Source: a virus
Direction: 5' to 3' (one strand)
IMG/VR virus record: IMGVR_UViG_3300033148_006964
Coordinates: 116,927 to 180,926 of that record
DNA length: 64,000 nt
The notes under the pieces are model-generated. The model ran no database searches, was not told the origin of the DNA, and saw only the letters and a program-made list of their open reading frames with translations. A program made the translations under genes and the position numbers. Positions 24,143 through 32,952 of the stretch are shown piece by piece. Position 1 is the first letter of the stretch. Each line of letters opens with the position of its first letter.

Positions 24143-24231
24143 AGGCTAAAGTCGTGATGTAATAGAAATTATTACATCAAAAGGTTGAAAGGACCCATAA
24201 AATGGGGAAAGACCTTTTTTGACTTTAGCCT
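24143..24231 (-). ncRNA. 89-nt three-way-junction RNA
   Basis: Closing stem AGGCTAAAGTC/GACTTTAGCCT, hairpin TGATGTAATA/TATTACATCA, and a second arm with AAAAGGT/ACCTTTT and CCCAT/ATGGG. On the minus strand TTTCTTTT follows, so it could terminate the 24311-24484 transcript. The rest of 23944-24311 holds only promoter copy d. Confidence 0.55.
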
Positions 24232-24310
24232 GATAATAAAGTATAACTTTAGATAAGTTATTATAAAGTACAGGAGATAAAACAAATTTAAATAATAAAC
24301 TTAAACTTGA

Positions 24311-24484
24311 TTATTTTATTATTGTTGATATCTCACATTCTTTAAGTTTTAAAACTTTTGTTTTTTTCAAAGTCTTTACTACAATAGCAAGATCTTGAAT
24401 AATATTAAGTAGTTGATGTTCTTTAGCACTAAAATGAAGTTCGTCGCTATTAAGTTTAATTATTTGATCTAAATTATAAAGCAT
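24311..24484 (-). CDS. 57-residue helical protein
   Basis: Read directly: MLYNLDQIIKLNSDELHF start, Lys-rich C-terminal half, stop TAA at 24311. SD AAAGGATAAATATT. Function unknown. Confidence 0.55.
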   Translation of the reverse strand: MLYNLDQIIKLNSDELHFSAKEHQLLNIIQDLAIVVKTLKKTKVLKLKECEISTIIK

Positions 24485-24556
24485 AATATTTATCCTTTAA
24501 CCTAATGTTATAATAGATATTAATTATTGTACTTACGTTCATTGTTATTTCCTTTC

Positions 24557-24766
24557 TTATTTATTTTCTAACCAGGTTATTCTAGGACATGCAGGATCTA
24601 GTTCACGAAGTTCAGTATATATAGCCTTTAGATTTTTAAACATAGTGTATAATTCTGGTTTAATATGTTTTGTTAATTGTATATTACTATTAAAAATACT
24701 ATGCATTTTCTTATATTTTACATAGATCCTTTTAAATTTCCTTTTTAAGAAGAATTTTTTAATCAT
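24557..24766 (-). CDS. Small basic helical protein
   Basis: 69 residues; strongly basic N-terminus KKFFLKRKFKRIYVKYKK. Overlaps the upstream gene by 8 bp. Confidence 0.5.
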   Translation of the reverse strand: MIKKFFLKRKFKRIYVKYKKMHSIFNSNIQLTKHIKPELYTMFKNLKAIYTELRELDPACPRITWLENK

Positions 24767-25217
24767 CTCCTATTCCTTTCATTTCAGCAGATAATTTAAA
24801 ACCTTTTAGTTTAATTTGGTTATTATCAAAATCTTTAGTATTATTAGGAAATTGTGATGTTGAACAAATAATAGAAATAATCTCAGTTTTTAAATCAAAA
24901 CTAAATGATTTAACACGGCCAATTGGTGAACCATTAATTATAATAACTAAATTATTACCTAATAAATAAAGCGAGGTACGTTCTGATTTAATACTAATAT
25001 TATTACTAAGATTCATATCAATAGTAACTATATCTTTATCTTCTAAATTATAGAAGAAAAATCTACCACTTGTTTTTTCTTTAAAACATATAGTTATATT
25101 GTTATCTTTATATATGTCTACGTTTAAAGAAAAGTTTTCAATATCATCTTCTACTTTTACACCATTTTTAAAAACAACTATTTCGTCATTTTCTTTTTTA
25201 ATGATTTTGCATTCCAT
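24759..25217 (-). CDS. Beta-rich hypothetical protein
   Basis: 152 residues made of regular strands (KIIKKENDEIVVFKNGVKV, FFFYNLEDKDIVTIDM). Possible beta-sandwich. No family recognised. Confidence 0.55.
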   Translation of the reverse strand: MECKIIKKENDEIVVFKNGVKVEDDIENFSLNVDIYKDNNITICFKEKTSGRFFFYNLEDKDIVTIDMNLSNNISIKSERTSLYLLGNNLVIIINGSPIGRVKSFSFDLKTEIISIICSTSQFPNNTKDFDNNQIKLKGFKLSAEMKGIGDD

Positions 25218-25218
25218 A

Positions 25219-25368
25219 TTAATTTCCTTTCTTATATTCTTCTTGTAAAATTTCTTCGTCTATTTTTTTAATGCATTTTTCCTTTTCTTGAGGACTCCAA
25301 AACATATCTTCAGCACCAAGTTCTGCTCTAGCCCTTTCTTTGTGTAACTCAGACAATTTGGTGTTCAT
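25219..25368 (-). CDS. 49-residue acidic protein
   Basis: Helical, charged (KLSELHKERARAEL, KKIDEEILQEEY). SD GAGAGAATAACCG before ATG; ends 2 bp before the next start. Read directly. Confidence 0.55.
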   Translation of the reverse strand: MNTKLSELHKERARAELGAEDMFWSPQEKEKCIKKIDEEILQEEYKKGN

Positions 25369-25390
25369 CGGTTATTCTCTCCTTTTTGCT

Positions 25391-25678
25391 TTAGTTCTTT
25401 AGAATCTTAGTATATCTAGCCATTTCATTTGAAAACATATCGCCTTCTTTACCACTTGTAATCTCACCTTGTTTGGTAAATTCTATTTTATGGTATTCAA
25501 ATAGATAACCATTAATATCGTTAAACATTATCATAGATGTAGTAATCAAAACCGCTAATGTGAGACCCATTCCCATAACTACTACACAAATATTTTTATT
25601 AGTTATAGTGGCGGACTTTAAATACCATATAAATCCTAAAGTAAAAATTATTATGCTAAGTATTAATATTAGAATCAT
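25391..25678 (-). CDS. Two-span membrane protein
   Basis: 95 residues; spans at about 2-20 and 29-50, soluble C-terminal half. Follows the ATPase gene by 3 bp, so the two may act together. Confidence 0.55.
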   Translation of the reverse strand: MILILILSIIIFTLGFIWYLKSATITNKNICVVVMGMGLTLAVLITTSMIMFNDINGYLFEYHKIEFTKQGEITSGKEGDMFSNEMARYTKILKN

Positions 25679-25681
25679 TTG

Positions 25682-26233
25682 TTACTCCTTATTATTGATA
25701 AATGGTTTTAAAAATGTTTGTGACTTAATCCATCTTTTTCTATTAAGACAAAAAACTTTCTCCACTGATTGAATAATCAAATAAGAATGAGTTGAAATAA
25801 TAACTTGGCATCCATTATTTATTGCATCATCAAATACCTTAAGTAATTTCACTTGGTTTTTAAGAGATAATCCTGCTTCTGGTTCATCAATAAAGATAAC
25901 CTTATTCTTTTCAGTTTTAAGGTGTTCGAGTATAGGAAACATAGCTTCACCATGAGAAGAAAACCTCATCATAATATCTTGAGTATAAGATTCGTCCCTA
26001 GGCTGATTTACTCTTGGATTATTTTTTTCAGTATCAAAGAACAAAAATTGAGGTTTTCCAGAATAATTAATAGAGCAAATATTCTTATAAACGTTACTAT
26101 GAATTAATAATTCAAGTATAGTTGATTTGCCAGAACCATTTTCTCCAACAATAACAGATAGACCTTTATTAAAATCAATTTTAAATGGAGAAATTTTTCT
26201 ATGTTTCTTTGTGAGTTGAAATGAATTAAGCAT
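25682..26233 (-). CDS. Small ABC/AAA_21-type ATPase
   Basis: 183 residues. Walker A GENGSGKST (about 32-40), Walker B VIFIDEPEAGLS and the H-loop STHS. Resembles the ATPase half of OLD-like or RloC-type proteins but has no nuclease or long coiled coil and is shorter than transporter NBDs. Followed by a two-span membrane protein. Could be an ATP-dependent accessory or a defence-related remnant. Confidence 0.75.
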   Translation of the reverse strand: MLNSFQLTKKHRKISPFKIDFNKGLSVIVGENGSGKSTILELLIHSNVYKNICSINYSGKPQFLFFDTEKNNPRVNQPRDESYTQDIMMRFSSHGEAMFPILEHLKTEKNKVIFIDEPEAGLSLKNQVKLLKVFDDAINNGCQVIISTHSYLIIQSVEKVFCLNRKRWIKSQTFLKPFINNKE

Positions 26234-26279
26234 AATTTCTCCTTTCTTTTAATATGATATTATGCATTTTTTAAAATCT

Positions 26280-26513
26280 TTAATTTGATAATTCTATTGT
26301 GCCATCGAAATTTTCAAACATATCAGAACACCAATCTTCTTCGTAAGTTCCAACATGTAATAACTTTTTTTTAGGTTCTACATATACAACAATGCCCTTT
26401 AAAAAGTTATTGTTTTTATGAATAGCTAATATAATTAATGAACTAGTTTTTTTTATCATTAATTTAGGGAATTTATCTTCTTTGTTTTTGTTTTCTTTAA
26501 TAACAGATTTCAT
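26280..26513 (-). CDS. Hypothetical protein
   Basis: 77 residues, basic N-terminus then beta strands (SLIILAIHKNNNFLKGIVVYV). No family recognised. Confidence 0.5.
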   Translation of the reverse strand: MKSVIKENKNKEDKFPKLMIKKTSSLIILAIHKNNNFLKGIVVYVEPKKKLLHVGTYEEDWCSDMFENFDGTIELSN

Positions 26514-26572
26514 AATTACTTCTTTCTTTTAATATTATGTTGTGTATTTTTTTTAAATAAATTTAAAGTTAT

Positions 26573-26824
26573 TTAATACATATATATACAGACAGTATCT
26601 AATATATTAATATTATTATAAGGCCATAACTTATTACATGATGTTTGAGTAAACCATCTATTTAATGGATCTCTTGCATTTATTTCCATGCATTTTTCTG
26701 GATCACATAGATTATCTACTATTTTATTATATGAGTCTTTATTTATTAGATTAGCGTGTATTTCATTACCATTTTCTTGATATAATATTAGATATCCTTC
26801 ACTTATTTTTTTGTGTTTACACAT
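26573..26824 (-). CDS. Hypothetical protein
   Basis: 83 residues with four Cys (start CKHK, later CDPEKC and C near the end). SD AAGGAAATATT. Function unknown. Confidence 0.5.
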   Translation of the reverse strand: MCKHKKISEGYLILYQENGNEIHANLINKDSYNKIVDNLCDPEKCMEINARDPLNRWFTQTSCNKLWPYNNINILDTVCIYMY

Positions 26825-26844
26825 AATATTTCCTTAAATTAATA

Positions 26845-28000
26845 TTAACCTTTAATAACCCCAAGAGGTGATAGTTCTATAACTATATTAATTAGATCAC
26901 TTTGGTTTTGCATAACTTTCTGAATATCTTTGTATGCTCCAGGTGCTTCGTCAAGATCACTTTTATGTCTAACAGAATGAATAATGTTTTGTTGATTTAA
27001 TAAGTCTTTTTCATTAGCAAGTGATAATTCTTCTTTTGCTTGATTACGACTCATCTTACGACCGGCACCGTGAGAACATGACATAAAAGACTCTGGGTTA
27101 CTTTTTCCAGACACAATATAACTCTTAGTTCCTTGAGATCCTGGTATAATACCGATTTGATCTTTTCTGGCAGAAATTGCTCCCTTACGATGAACAATTA
27201 CATTTTCTCCAAAATGATGTTCTAATACAGCATAGTTATGGTGAACATCTATAGCTTTATCAAAACTAATATTATTAATAACCTTAGCCATTGAATGTTT
27301 AATTACATCAATCATATGATATCTATTTGCTTTAGCAAATTGTAATACATAATTCATAGCATTTATATATTCATTTGCCTCTTGGGTATCAGTCGGAAGA
27401 AATGAAAGATCCTTGTTCGGTAATTCAGAAAACCATTTTTCACACAATATCTTTGCTTTTTTATGATATTCATTTGCAATTTTTAATCCAAAATTTCGAG
27501 AACCTGAATGTAGCATGATCCATATATAACCATCTGATCCACTTTGGATTTCAATAAAATGATTACCACCACCAAGAGTACCAAGTTGATATTCTGCACT
27601 ATTTAATTCTTGCGTAACAATATCTACTTCAGGGGCTTCATCAAAACCACTCCATAATTGTCTTTTTTTATGATGGTTAAAACCCATTGGGATTTTTCTT
27701 CTTATTTTCCCCATAATCTTTTTTAAAGATTCTTTTTCAATTGATTTTAAAGATGTTTTTATAGCACACATCCCACATCCAATATCAACACCAACAGCGT
27801 TTGGTATGATTGCACGTTTTGTAGCTAGAACGCCACCTATGGGCATACCGTACCCCTGGTGACAGTCTGGCATTATAGCTACCCATTTGAATACAAAAGG
27901 AAGATTAGCAAGATTACGGGCCTGTATCAAGGCCCCTTCTTCTATATCATCCAACCATAATTTTATCGGTTTTTTTTTCGTCTGTGATAACTTTATTCAT
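26845..28000 (-). CDS. rtcB: RtcB-type RNA ligase with N-terminal frameshift
   Basis: Joins RNA 2',3'-cyclic-phosphate or 3'-phosphate ends to 5'-OH ends, using GTP and Mn. From 27954 the frame is open for 369 residues: MPDCHQGYGMPIGG, GVDIGCGM (metal Cys), GGGNHFIE, LHSGSR, HNYA, VHRKGA, PGSQG and SCSHGAGR (guanylylated His). The normal start is the ATG at 28000 after AAAGGAAATAAAA. It reads MNKVITDEKK, then nine A's at 27971-27979, after which PIKLWLDDIEEG continues in another frame. Losing one A restores the whole protein. Either a sequencing error or slippage on the A-run. Confidence 0.9.
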
Positions 28001-28023
28001 TTTTATTTCCTTTCAATTAATTA

Positions 28024-28242
28024 TTATTCATGAGAAATGTCTATCCATATAGCCATAATAATTGGTATTATTACTAATATTAAACTTGATATTACAACAT
28101 AACCAGTTATAGACCAATCAACATCCCAAAAATACTGATGCCATTTCATAAGTATATCAGTGTACCATTTACAAACACAAATACTTATAAACGGAAATAT
28201 ATAAGCCATTAAACCAATTAAATACTTATTTTTGTGTTTCAT
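28024..28242 (-). CDS. Two-span membrane protein
   Basis: 72 residues, spans at about 6-24 and 46-66. Overlaps the preceding membrane gene by 17 bp. Confidence 0.55.
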   Translation of the reverse strand: MKHKNKYLIGLMAYIFPFISICVCKWYTDILMKWHQYFWDVDWSITGYVVISSLILVIIPIIMAIWIDISHE

Positions 28243-28618
28243 TTTTAGCCTCTTTCATAGCAAATTTCCAGTTACTTATTATCCAATACACAAATTGTCT
28301 TGGCCATTTTATTATGATACAATGGATTAAGAATCCTATAGCAATAAAAAAAGATGTTGATGAAATACCAACACATATATAATCAGGTTTATTATTATCA
28401 AATCCTATAAAGATTTGAGGAAATATAATACTAATTAAAAATCCAATACCATAAAATATGCTGAGTAATAATAGTACACCACATACTATTGCAAATATAG
28501 ATATTAATATTTTAATTGTTTCTGGCATATTTGGTAATGTTAATTTTATATTTGCTTTTATTTCTTTGATTTTATTCTTTAAGAATATTTTTATTGCTTT
28601 TTTAATTATGTTATTCAT
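28226..28618 (-). CDS. Membrane protein
   Basis: 130 residues, basic N-terminal region then two or three spans (ILISIFAIVCGVLLLLSIFY, FFIAIGFLIHCIII). Paired with the overlapping two-span protein. Confidence 0.55.
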   Translation of the reverse strand: MNNIIKKAIKIFLKNKIKEIKANIKLTLPNMPETIKILISIFAIVCGVLLLLSIFYGIGFLISIIFPQIFIGFDNNKPDYICVGISSTSFFIAIGFLIHCIIIKWPRQFVYWIISNWKFAMKEAKNETQK

Positions 28619-28647
28619 GTTTTTTTCCTTTCAATTAATTGTTTTTT

Positions 28648-29061
28648 TTATTTTAATTTTTGTCCATTACAATCATATCTTTCAGTTGCTTGTTTTAACA
28701 TAGGAAGCCATGTAGCACAAATTTGAGTAGTAGGTTCAACAACATTTCCTTTACGAAAAGTTTTATTTATCTCATCTAAAATTTTTACAACTTCATCTAA
28801 ATTTTCTTTATCTGTTTTATTAGATTTTTCTAAAATATCTTCAGTAGTTCCATATAATATTAGATTTCGAATTGAATCATTCTTTTCTTTTAGTATTTTT
28901 TTTGCTTCTTTTAAAGATATATATTTACTTAATATTTTTAATTCAAGTTTATCTTGTTTTTTTATTGCTTTTGCACAAAGATCCATAAATTTAACTATTT
29001 CAGGATCTATTTTTATATTTTTATACTTATCAATTTCTCTTAATACAATTTTCTTATTCAT
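28648..29061 (-). CDS. Charged helical protein
   Basis: 137 residues, Lys/Glu-rich with long helices; two Cys near the end. No family recognised. Confidence 0.5.
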   Translation of the reverse strand: MNKKIVLREIDKYKNIKIDPEIVKFMDLCAKAIKKQDKLELKILSKYISLKEAKKILKEKNDSIRNLILYGTTEDILEKSNKTDKENLDEVVKILDEINKTFRKGNVVEPTTQICATWLPMLKQATERYDCNGQKLK

Positions 29062-29102
29062 ATTTTTTTTCCTTTCAATTAATTATTATTTAAATAAGAG
29101 GA

Positions 29103-29159
29103 GGGCAAAGTTCATACTACTGTCACGTTTTGCCTCTGTCAACATAGTAGTTCATGCCC
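29103..29159 (-). ncRNA. 57-nt hairpin element
   Basis: GGGCA/TGCCC closing stem with ACTACT/AGTAGT inside and TGACAG repeated in both arms. Follows the short frameshifted gene at 29212-29408. Confidence 0.4.
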
Positions 29160-29211
29160 GGTATAATATCACTTATTTGATATATTGACCGCCCCCCGCT
29201 TTTATAATATT

Positions 29212-29408
29212 TTATCTATAAATACCAACCCGAGACAATTGAGAAAGACATTCTTCAACACCTGGGTTTTTCTCAAACATTTCAATAGTAGCATCAACCT
29301 CAGCCATTTGTTTGGCAAGATTTTCCTTTTTTTGAACCAATTGTTCCATAACACCCATTGGTTGTGCTTCACAAATTGCTCCGCTGGGTTTTTTTCTAAA
29401 TCATACAT
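29212..29408 (-). CDS. Small protein split by an A-run frameshift
   Basis: The ATG at 29408 starts MYDLEKK; after a run of seven A's the well-formed frame is a different one: QPMGVMEQLVQKKENLAKQ, then MAEVDATIEMFEKNP and a stop at 29212. One more A would join them into a ~66-residue coiled-coil protein. The unshifted frame has an implausible Leu/Trp-rich composition. Confidence 0.6.
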
Positions 29409-29502
29409 AAAAGTTCCTTTTGTTAAAATTAAAAGTGATTGGGAAAATGTGTTTTGTTATCGTTATTTTTAACATATAGTTTTTCTTTCATATAATGTCA
29501 TA

Positions 29503-29718
29503 CTATTTTTTTGGACTAAGAGTAGATTTGATAAACATACTCGAAAGAAAACTTAAACACCAAGCCTGCCCCCATGTAATTTCAGGTAAATCCCAAATTG
29601 CGACAATAGTTGAATTCCAGCACCATTGGATTGGGAAAGCTAAAACTAAACCGAAAACTACAGTTATAACAATAGCACCTACGAATGCTATTATTATTGT
29701 CATTATATCATTATTCAT
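29503..29718 (-). CDS. Two-span membrane protein
   Basis: 71 residues, spans DIMTIIIAFVGAIVITVVFG and a second after the Trp-rich loop. The opposite-strand ORF here is its shadow. Confidence 0.55.
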   Translation of the reverse strand: MNNDIMTIIIAFVGAIVITVVFGLVLAFPIQWCWNSTIVAIWDLPEITWGQAWCLSFLSSMFIKSTLSPKK

Positions 29719-29753
29719 AAGACTAATCCCTTCAATTAAAATTAAATAGATAG

Positions 29754-29845
29754 GCGAAATATCTCACTTCGTTTACAGTGCTAATTAATCCGTTCCGATC
29801 ACGAGAGCAGAATACACTCTTCAACTAAATTTTTTCGTATTTCGC
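29754..29845. ncRNA. 92-nt branched element
   Basis: GCGAAATA/TATTTCGC closing stem with CACT/AGTG and GAG/CTC inner hairpins. The plus strand continues TCTGTTTTTTATTT, so it may work as a terminator for either direction. Lies after the stop of the 29858-30301 gene. Confidence 0.45.
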
Positions 29846-29857
29846 TCTGTTTTTTAT

Positions 29858-30301
29858 TTATGAACCAATGCTCAAATGAACAAATATTTTATTTTTTTCT
29901 TCTGTTATATTAATACCTTCTATTACCAGGTCTCCGATGTCATGCCCCCAAATACCATATTTACCATTAGTTGCGTTCCTATTAAAACATGAACCACGTT
30001 TGTTGATTGGTATTGTTTTTGTTTTAGTAGTTTCTTCTTCAGTTTTATAAATCTTTTGATATGTGTTTCTAATTGCTTCAACCAATTCTAATCTTGAAAA
30101 GTTTTTGTTATTCTTTGCTTTAATTTTAAAACTATAAGCCTTTTTTAATGGATAATGAACAATCAAAGTAATAACATTAGAATTAATAACAATTCCAGTT
30201 GCATCAATAAGATGTTTTAAACTGTTTTTTCCGGCAATATCAACCCACCAACCGTCTTTTTGTAATGTTCTATCAATTTTAATTGGTATTTCTTTATTCA
30301 T
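29858..30301 (-). CDS. Hypothetical protein
   Basis: 147 residues; N-terminal strands, then FNRNATNGKYGIWGHDIGDLVIEGI, a distinctive Gly/Trp/His motif, and a beta tail. SD AAGGAGAAATAAA. Function unknown. Confidence 0.55.
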   Translation of the reverse strand: MNKEIPIKIDRTLQKDGWWVDIAGKNSLKHLIDATGIVINSNVITLIVHYPLKKAYSFKIKAKNNKNFSRLELVEAIRNTYQKIYKTEEETTKTKTIPINKRGSCFNRNATNGKYGIWGHDIGDLVIEGINITEEKNKIFVHLSIGS

Positions 30302-30346
30302 TTTATTTCTCCTTTTGAAATAAATAATACAATTATATGTTAGGAT

Positions 30347-30676
30347 TTATTCTTCAGTAAATCCTAATTTGTTAGCAATATCTATTCTGCAATCATCCCA
30401 TCCTATTTTAAAACTTTCTTCATCAATATCAGAGCGTCCTTTTAAATACGCAAAAAGCATTAGTTTGTTAACTAACTTTTCAGTGAAATAAAATTCCTTT
30501 TCAATAGTAAGCGTTTTAGCTTCATCGGTTTCTAATTCTTTACTTACAGTTTTAGCCCATAAAATATGTTGAGGAAAGATAGTTTCTTTATCTGATTTAT
30601 TAGTTACTTTGATAATACCACTGTTATCGTTGGCATATTTTTTTTTACCTTTTAAATAATCTTCATATGGTGACAT
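30347..30676 (-). CDS. Hypothetical protein
   Basis: 109 residues from MSPYEDYLKGKKKY after AAAAGGATTTTAC. Helical C-terminus (AYLKGRSDIDEESFKIGWDD). No family recognised. Confidence 0.5.
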   Translation of the reverse strand: MSPYEDYLKGKKKYANDNSGIIKVTNKSDKETIFPQHILWAKTVSKELETDEAKTLTIEKEFYFTEKLVNKLMLFAYLKGRSDIDEESFKIGWDDCRIDIANKLGFTEE

Positions 30677-30690
30677 GTAAAATCCTTTTA

Positions 30691-30858
30691 TTAGAGTTTT
30701 TCGATAAATTTTAATAATAAACAAACCGCTCCAGTAAAACAAATTCCTGAAAGTAGAAAAGATGTAAGTGCAGCTCTTACTCTTTTTACAATAATAGTTT
30801 CAATTATACCAAAACCAAAAGATAAAATAGCAAAACCAAACATTATTCCAATAATCAT
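30691..30858 (-). CDS. 55-residue two-span membrane protein
   Basis: MIIGIMFGFAILSFGFGII and SFLLSGICFTGAVCLLL around a basic KRVRAA turn. Overlaps the upstream stop by 4 bp. Read directly. Confidence 0.6.
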   Translation of the reverse strand: MIIGIMFGFAILSFGFGIIETIIVKRVRAALTSFLLSGICFTGAVCLLLKFIEKL

Positions 30859-31388
30859 TTTTTACCATCCTTTTCAGGTTCTATATATTGCCAACCTAAA
30901 GTTGTCATTTTGTTAATTTCATCTGTAGTAACATGGTTATAATTTTGCACTTTTACGGGGTTTTGATAACGGTTTCCTGTTGAAGGTTCTATCAAACAAT
31001 ATTTCATGTCATCTACCTGACAAAGAATACTTTTCTGACTACATACTATAAACCTATCTCCCTTTTTATATGTTTGCTCTTTCTCAACTTCACATTGCAC
31101 ACGTACACCCTGCATGAAACAAAGCATTTCTCTATGAGCTTGACGGTATTTTTCTGTACCCTTTATGAATGTCCTCATTTTTCCAAAATGGGTATCATCA
31201 AAATCACACCTTTCAATTATTCCAAGAAGACATTTATTGCAATCACAATTAGCTTCTTTACAACAAGCGCAACTATTCTCACTATGTACTGGTGTATAAT
31301 TAATATCATTATCCAACTTTTCCTGTTCTTCCTGATAATATTTAATACTACTATCAAGTGCCTTTAATTGACTTTTTGTTGCTTTCAT
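30855..31388 (-). CDS. Cys-rich protein related to the 39 kb pair
   Basis: 177 residues. SQLKALDSSIKYYQEEQEKL helix, then CACCKEANCDCNKCLLG zinc cluster and a beta-rich C-terminus with KKGDRFIVCSQ. The N-terminal helix plus Cys cluster matches 39155-39541 and 39547-39945. Confidence 0.6.
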   Translation of the reverse strand: MKATKSQLKALDSSIKYYQEEQEKLDNDINYTPVHSENSCACCKEANCDCNKCLLGIIERCDFDDTHFGKMRTFIKGTEKYRQAHREMLCFMQGVRVQCEVEKEQTYKKGDRFIVCSQKSILCQVDDMKYCLIEPSTGNRYQNPVKVQNYNHVTTDEINKMTTLGWQYIEPEKDGKK

Positions 31389-31403
31389 TTTTTTTACCTT
31401 TCA

Positions 31404-31568
31404 TTAATGTATTTTTTGAATATAATTACCTGCATAATCTACTTTATGTTCTTTGAGTTCTTCTGTTTCTATAAATATCCATCTCTCAAAATCTGAATCC
31501 CATATTTGTAGTGCAGGTTCAGTCTTGTGTCCGACTTTATCACAAAGTACTAACCATCTTAATCTCAT
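31404..31568 (-). CDS. 54-residue hypothetical protein
   Basis: ATG after AGGAGTAAAAA; acidic with RLRWLVLCDKVGHKTEPAL. Three bp downstream of the next gene's stop, so same operon. Read directly. Confidence 0.55.
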   Translation of the reverse strand: MRLRWLVLCDKVGHKTEPALQIWDSDFERWIFIETEELKEHKVDYAGNYIQKIH

Positions 31569-31571
31569 TTT

Positions 31572-31814
31572 TTACTCCTTATGATAGAAGGTTTTAGCTT
31601 TAGAAGTTTCTAATCTTGTTTCAAATTCTTTTATGTGTTTAACATTATATGTCGCCCCAGCATAATGTATATCACTTTCGAATGCCACGCGATTTTCATG
31701 TGATGAATAATTATAATGGATTTCTGTTACATTACGTAAGGTTATATTTTCTTTATAATTACTATCTTTAGTAAAAATTATTGTTACTTTATTTCCATAG
31801 TTTATGCTTGTCAT
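31572..31814 (-). CDS. Hypothetical protein
   Basis: 80 residues, beta-rich first half (NYGNKVTIIFTKDSNYKEN). SD AAGGAAAATAAT. No family recognised. Confidence 0.5.
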   Translation of the reverse strand: MTSINYGNKVTIIFTKDSNYKENITLRNVTEIHYNYSSHENRVAFESDIHYAGATYNVKHIKEFETRLETSKAKTFYHKE

Positions 31815-31816
31815 TA

Positions 31817-32020
31817 TTATTTTCCTTGTTTTCTACGATTTAATTCTTGTGTAATCTTAATAACAATACGTTTATTTGTGTCTAATCTTTTTTGTACTGA
31901 ACCACCGCTATAGTTATTAATATTATTAAGTAGAGCTCCTTTGCAGATTTGTATATCTTTTTTACTTTCTTGTAAATCTTTTTTAAGTTCTTCCATTGAT
32001 ATTGTTTTTATGTTTTTCAT
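31817..32020 (-). CDS. Short helical protein
   Basis: 67 residues, Lys-rich helices with a small Gly turn (NNYSGGSVQKRLDTN). Function unknown. Confidence 0.5.
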   Translation of the reverse strand: MKNIKTISMEELKKDLQESKKDIQICKGALLNNINNYSGGSVQKRLDTNKRIVIKITQELNRRKQGK

Positions 32021-32050
32021 ATAAGTTTTTCTTTGTTTGAAATTAATATT

Positions 32051-32362
32051 TTAGCCTACTAAGTGCCTATCATTTTTCCACTCAGTATTAATAAGATTAA
32101 TAAGGCCTTTAAAAGTATCATGTTCGTACATATGTTCATTATACATACATATCCAACATTCATTTTTACTTATAACTTCAGCTTTTTCTTTATAGATTAA
32201 AAACTTAGCTTCATCTTTTATATTTATTATTCTAGATTCAGCATTATTTAATCTTTCACTCATAGACTCTGGATAATTAGGGCAATCCTTATGGTGATAT
32301 ATTTCATCTTCTCCGGAGTTTATATTACCGAATACTTTACAACCAGCTATACATTTACCCAT
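32051..32362 (-). CDS. Zinc-binding phage protein
   Basis: 103 residues. CIAGCKVFG, then HHKDCPNYPES, a small Cys/His site common at the N-terminus of phage proteins, followed by a coiled region with CWICM. Confidence 0.55.
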   Translation of the reverse strand: MGKCIAGCKVFGNINSGEDEIYHHKDCPNYPESMSERLNNAESRIINIKDEAKFLIYKEKAEVISKNECWICMYNEHMYEHDTFKGLINLINTEWKNDRHLVG

Positions 32363-32364
32363 TA

Positions 32365-32667
32365 TTATTTTCCATTTCTAATATGTTGTATATTTTCTTC
32401 AGGAGATTCTTTTTCATCGTAATTGTCTCCCATTATACACATAATAATTGTAGTAAGTTTGTTATACTTTGATTCCCAATAATCATCTGTTTTGGGTTGG
32501 GAAATTTGTTTTTCTATTCTGCCAACATAAACCTCAAGTGCATGAGCTGGTGATTTAGCTCTATTTTTTGGAATACCCAATAACTCAAGTGCTTGCCTAA
32601 CTCTTTTACATTGTGGGCAATTTTCTTTCTTTTTGGGAAGAACATTTAGATATTTAATAATACTCAT
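32365..32667 (-). CDS. Hypothetical protein with CxxC
   Basis: 100 residues: CPQCKRVRQALELLGIPKNRAKS, then a helical region. Starts 2 bp after the upstream gene's region; operon member. Confidence 0.5.
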   Translation of the reverse strand: MSIIKYLNVLPKKKENCPQCKRVRQALELLGIPKNRAKSPAHALEVYVGRIEKQISQPKTDDYWESKYNKLTTIIMCIMGDNYDEKESPEENIQHIRNGK

Positions 32668-32697
32668 TATTTACTCCTTTTTTTTTAGGTTTTGAAA

Positions 32698-32952
32698 TTA
32701 TGGCATAAATAAATTTCTACAATCATAAGATTTGTCTTCTCCTTCTGCTATGTCAGAGCGGGAGTGCAAATCCTTTTGAGCTTCAATACAAGTACACGCA
32801 AAATAATTTTCACCAATAGCAATTTGGTATTTACAAAGATATGGCATATCTTTTTTGGGGTGTTTGTTATATTTACATTGTTCTGTTTCGTCTGGACAGC
32901 TTGCAGCACAGCCATAGCTTATTACGCAATAATTTTTCAATTTCTCACTCAT
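32698..32952 (-). CDS. Cys-rich protein
   Basis: 84 residues with seven Cys (CAASCPDETEQC, CKYQ, CTCIEAQ). Shares its start MSEKLKNYC with the neighbour MSEKLKPC, suggesting a duplicated start region. Overlaps the next gene's stop by 1 bp. Confidence 0.55.
   Translation of the reverse strand: MSEKLKNYCVISYGCAASCPDETEQCKYNKHPKKDMPYLCKYQIAIGENYFACTCIEAQKDLHSRSDIAEGEDKSYDCRNLFMP

Noticed and set aside
29185-29749. Two plus-strand ORFs
   Set aside because: They are antisense to well-formed minus-strand genes with SDs in a uniformly minus-strand block.
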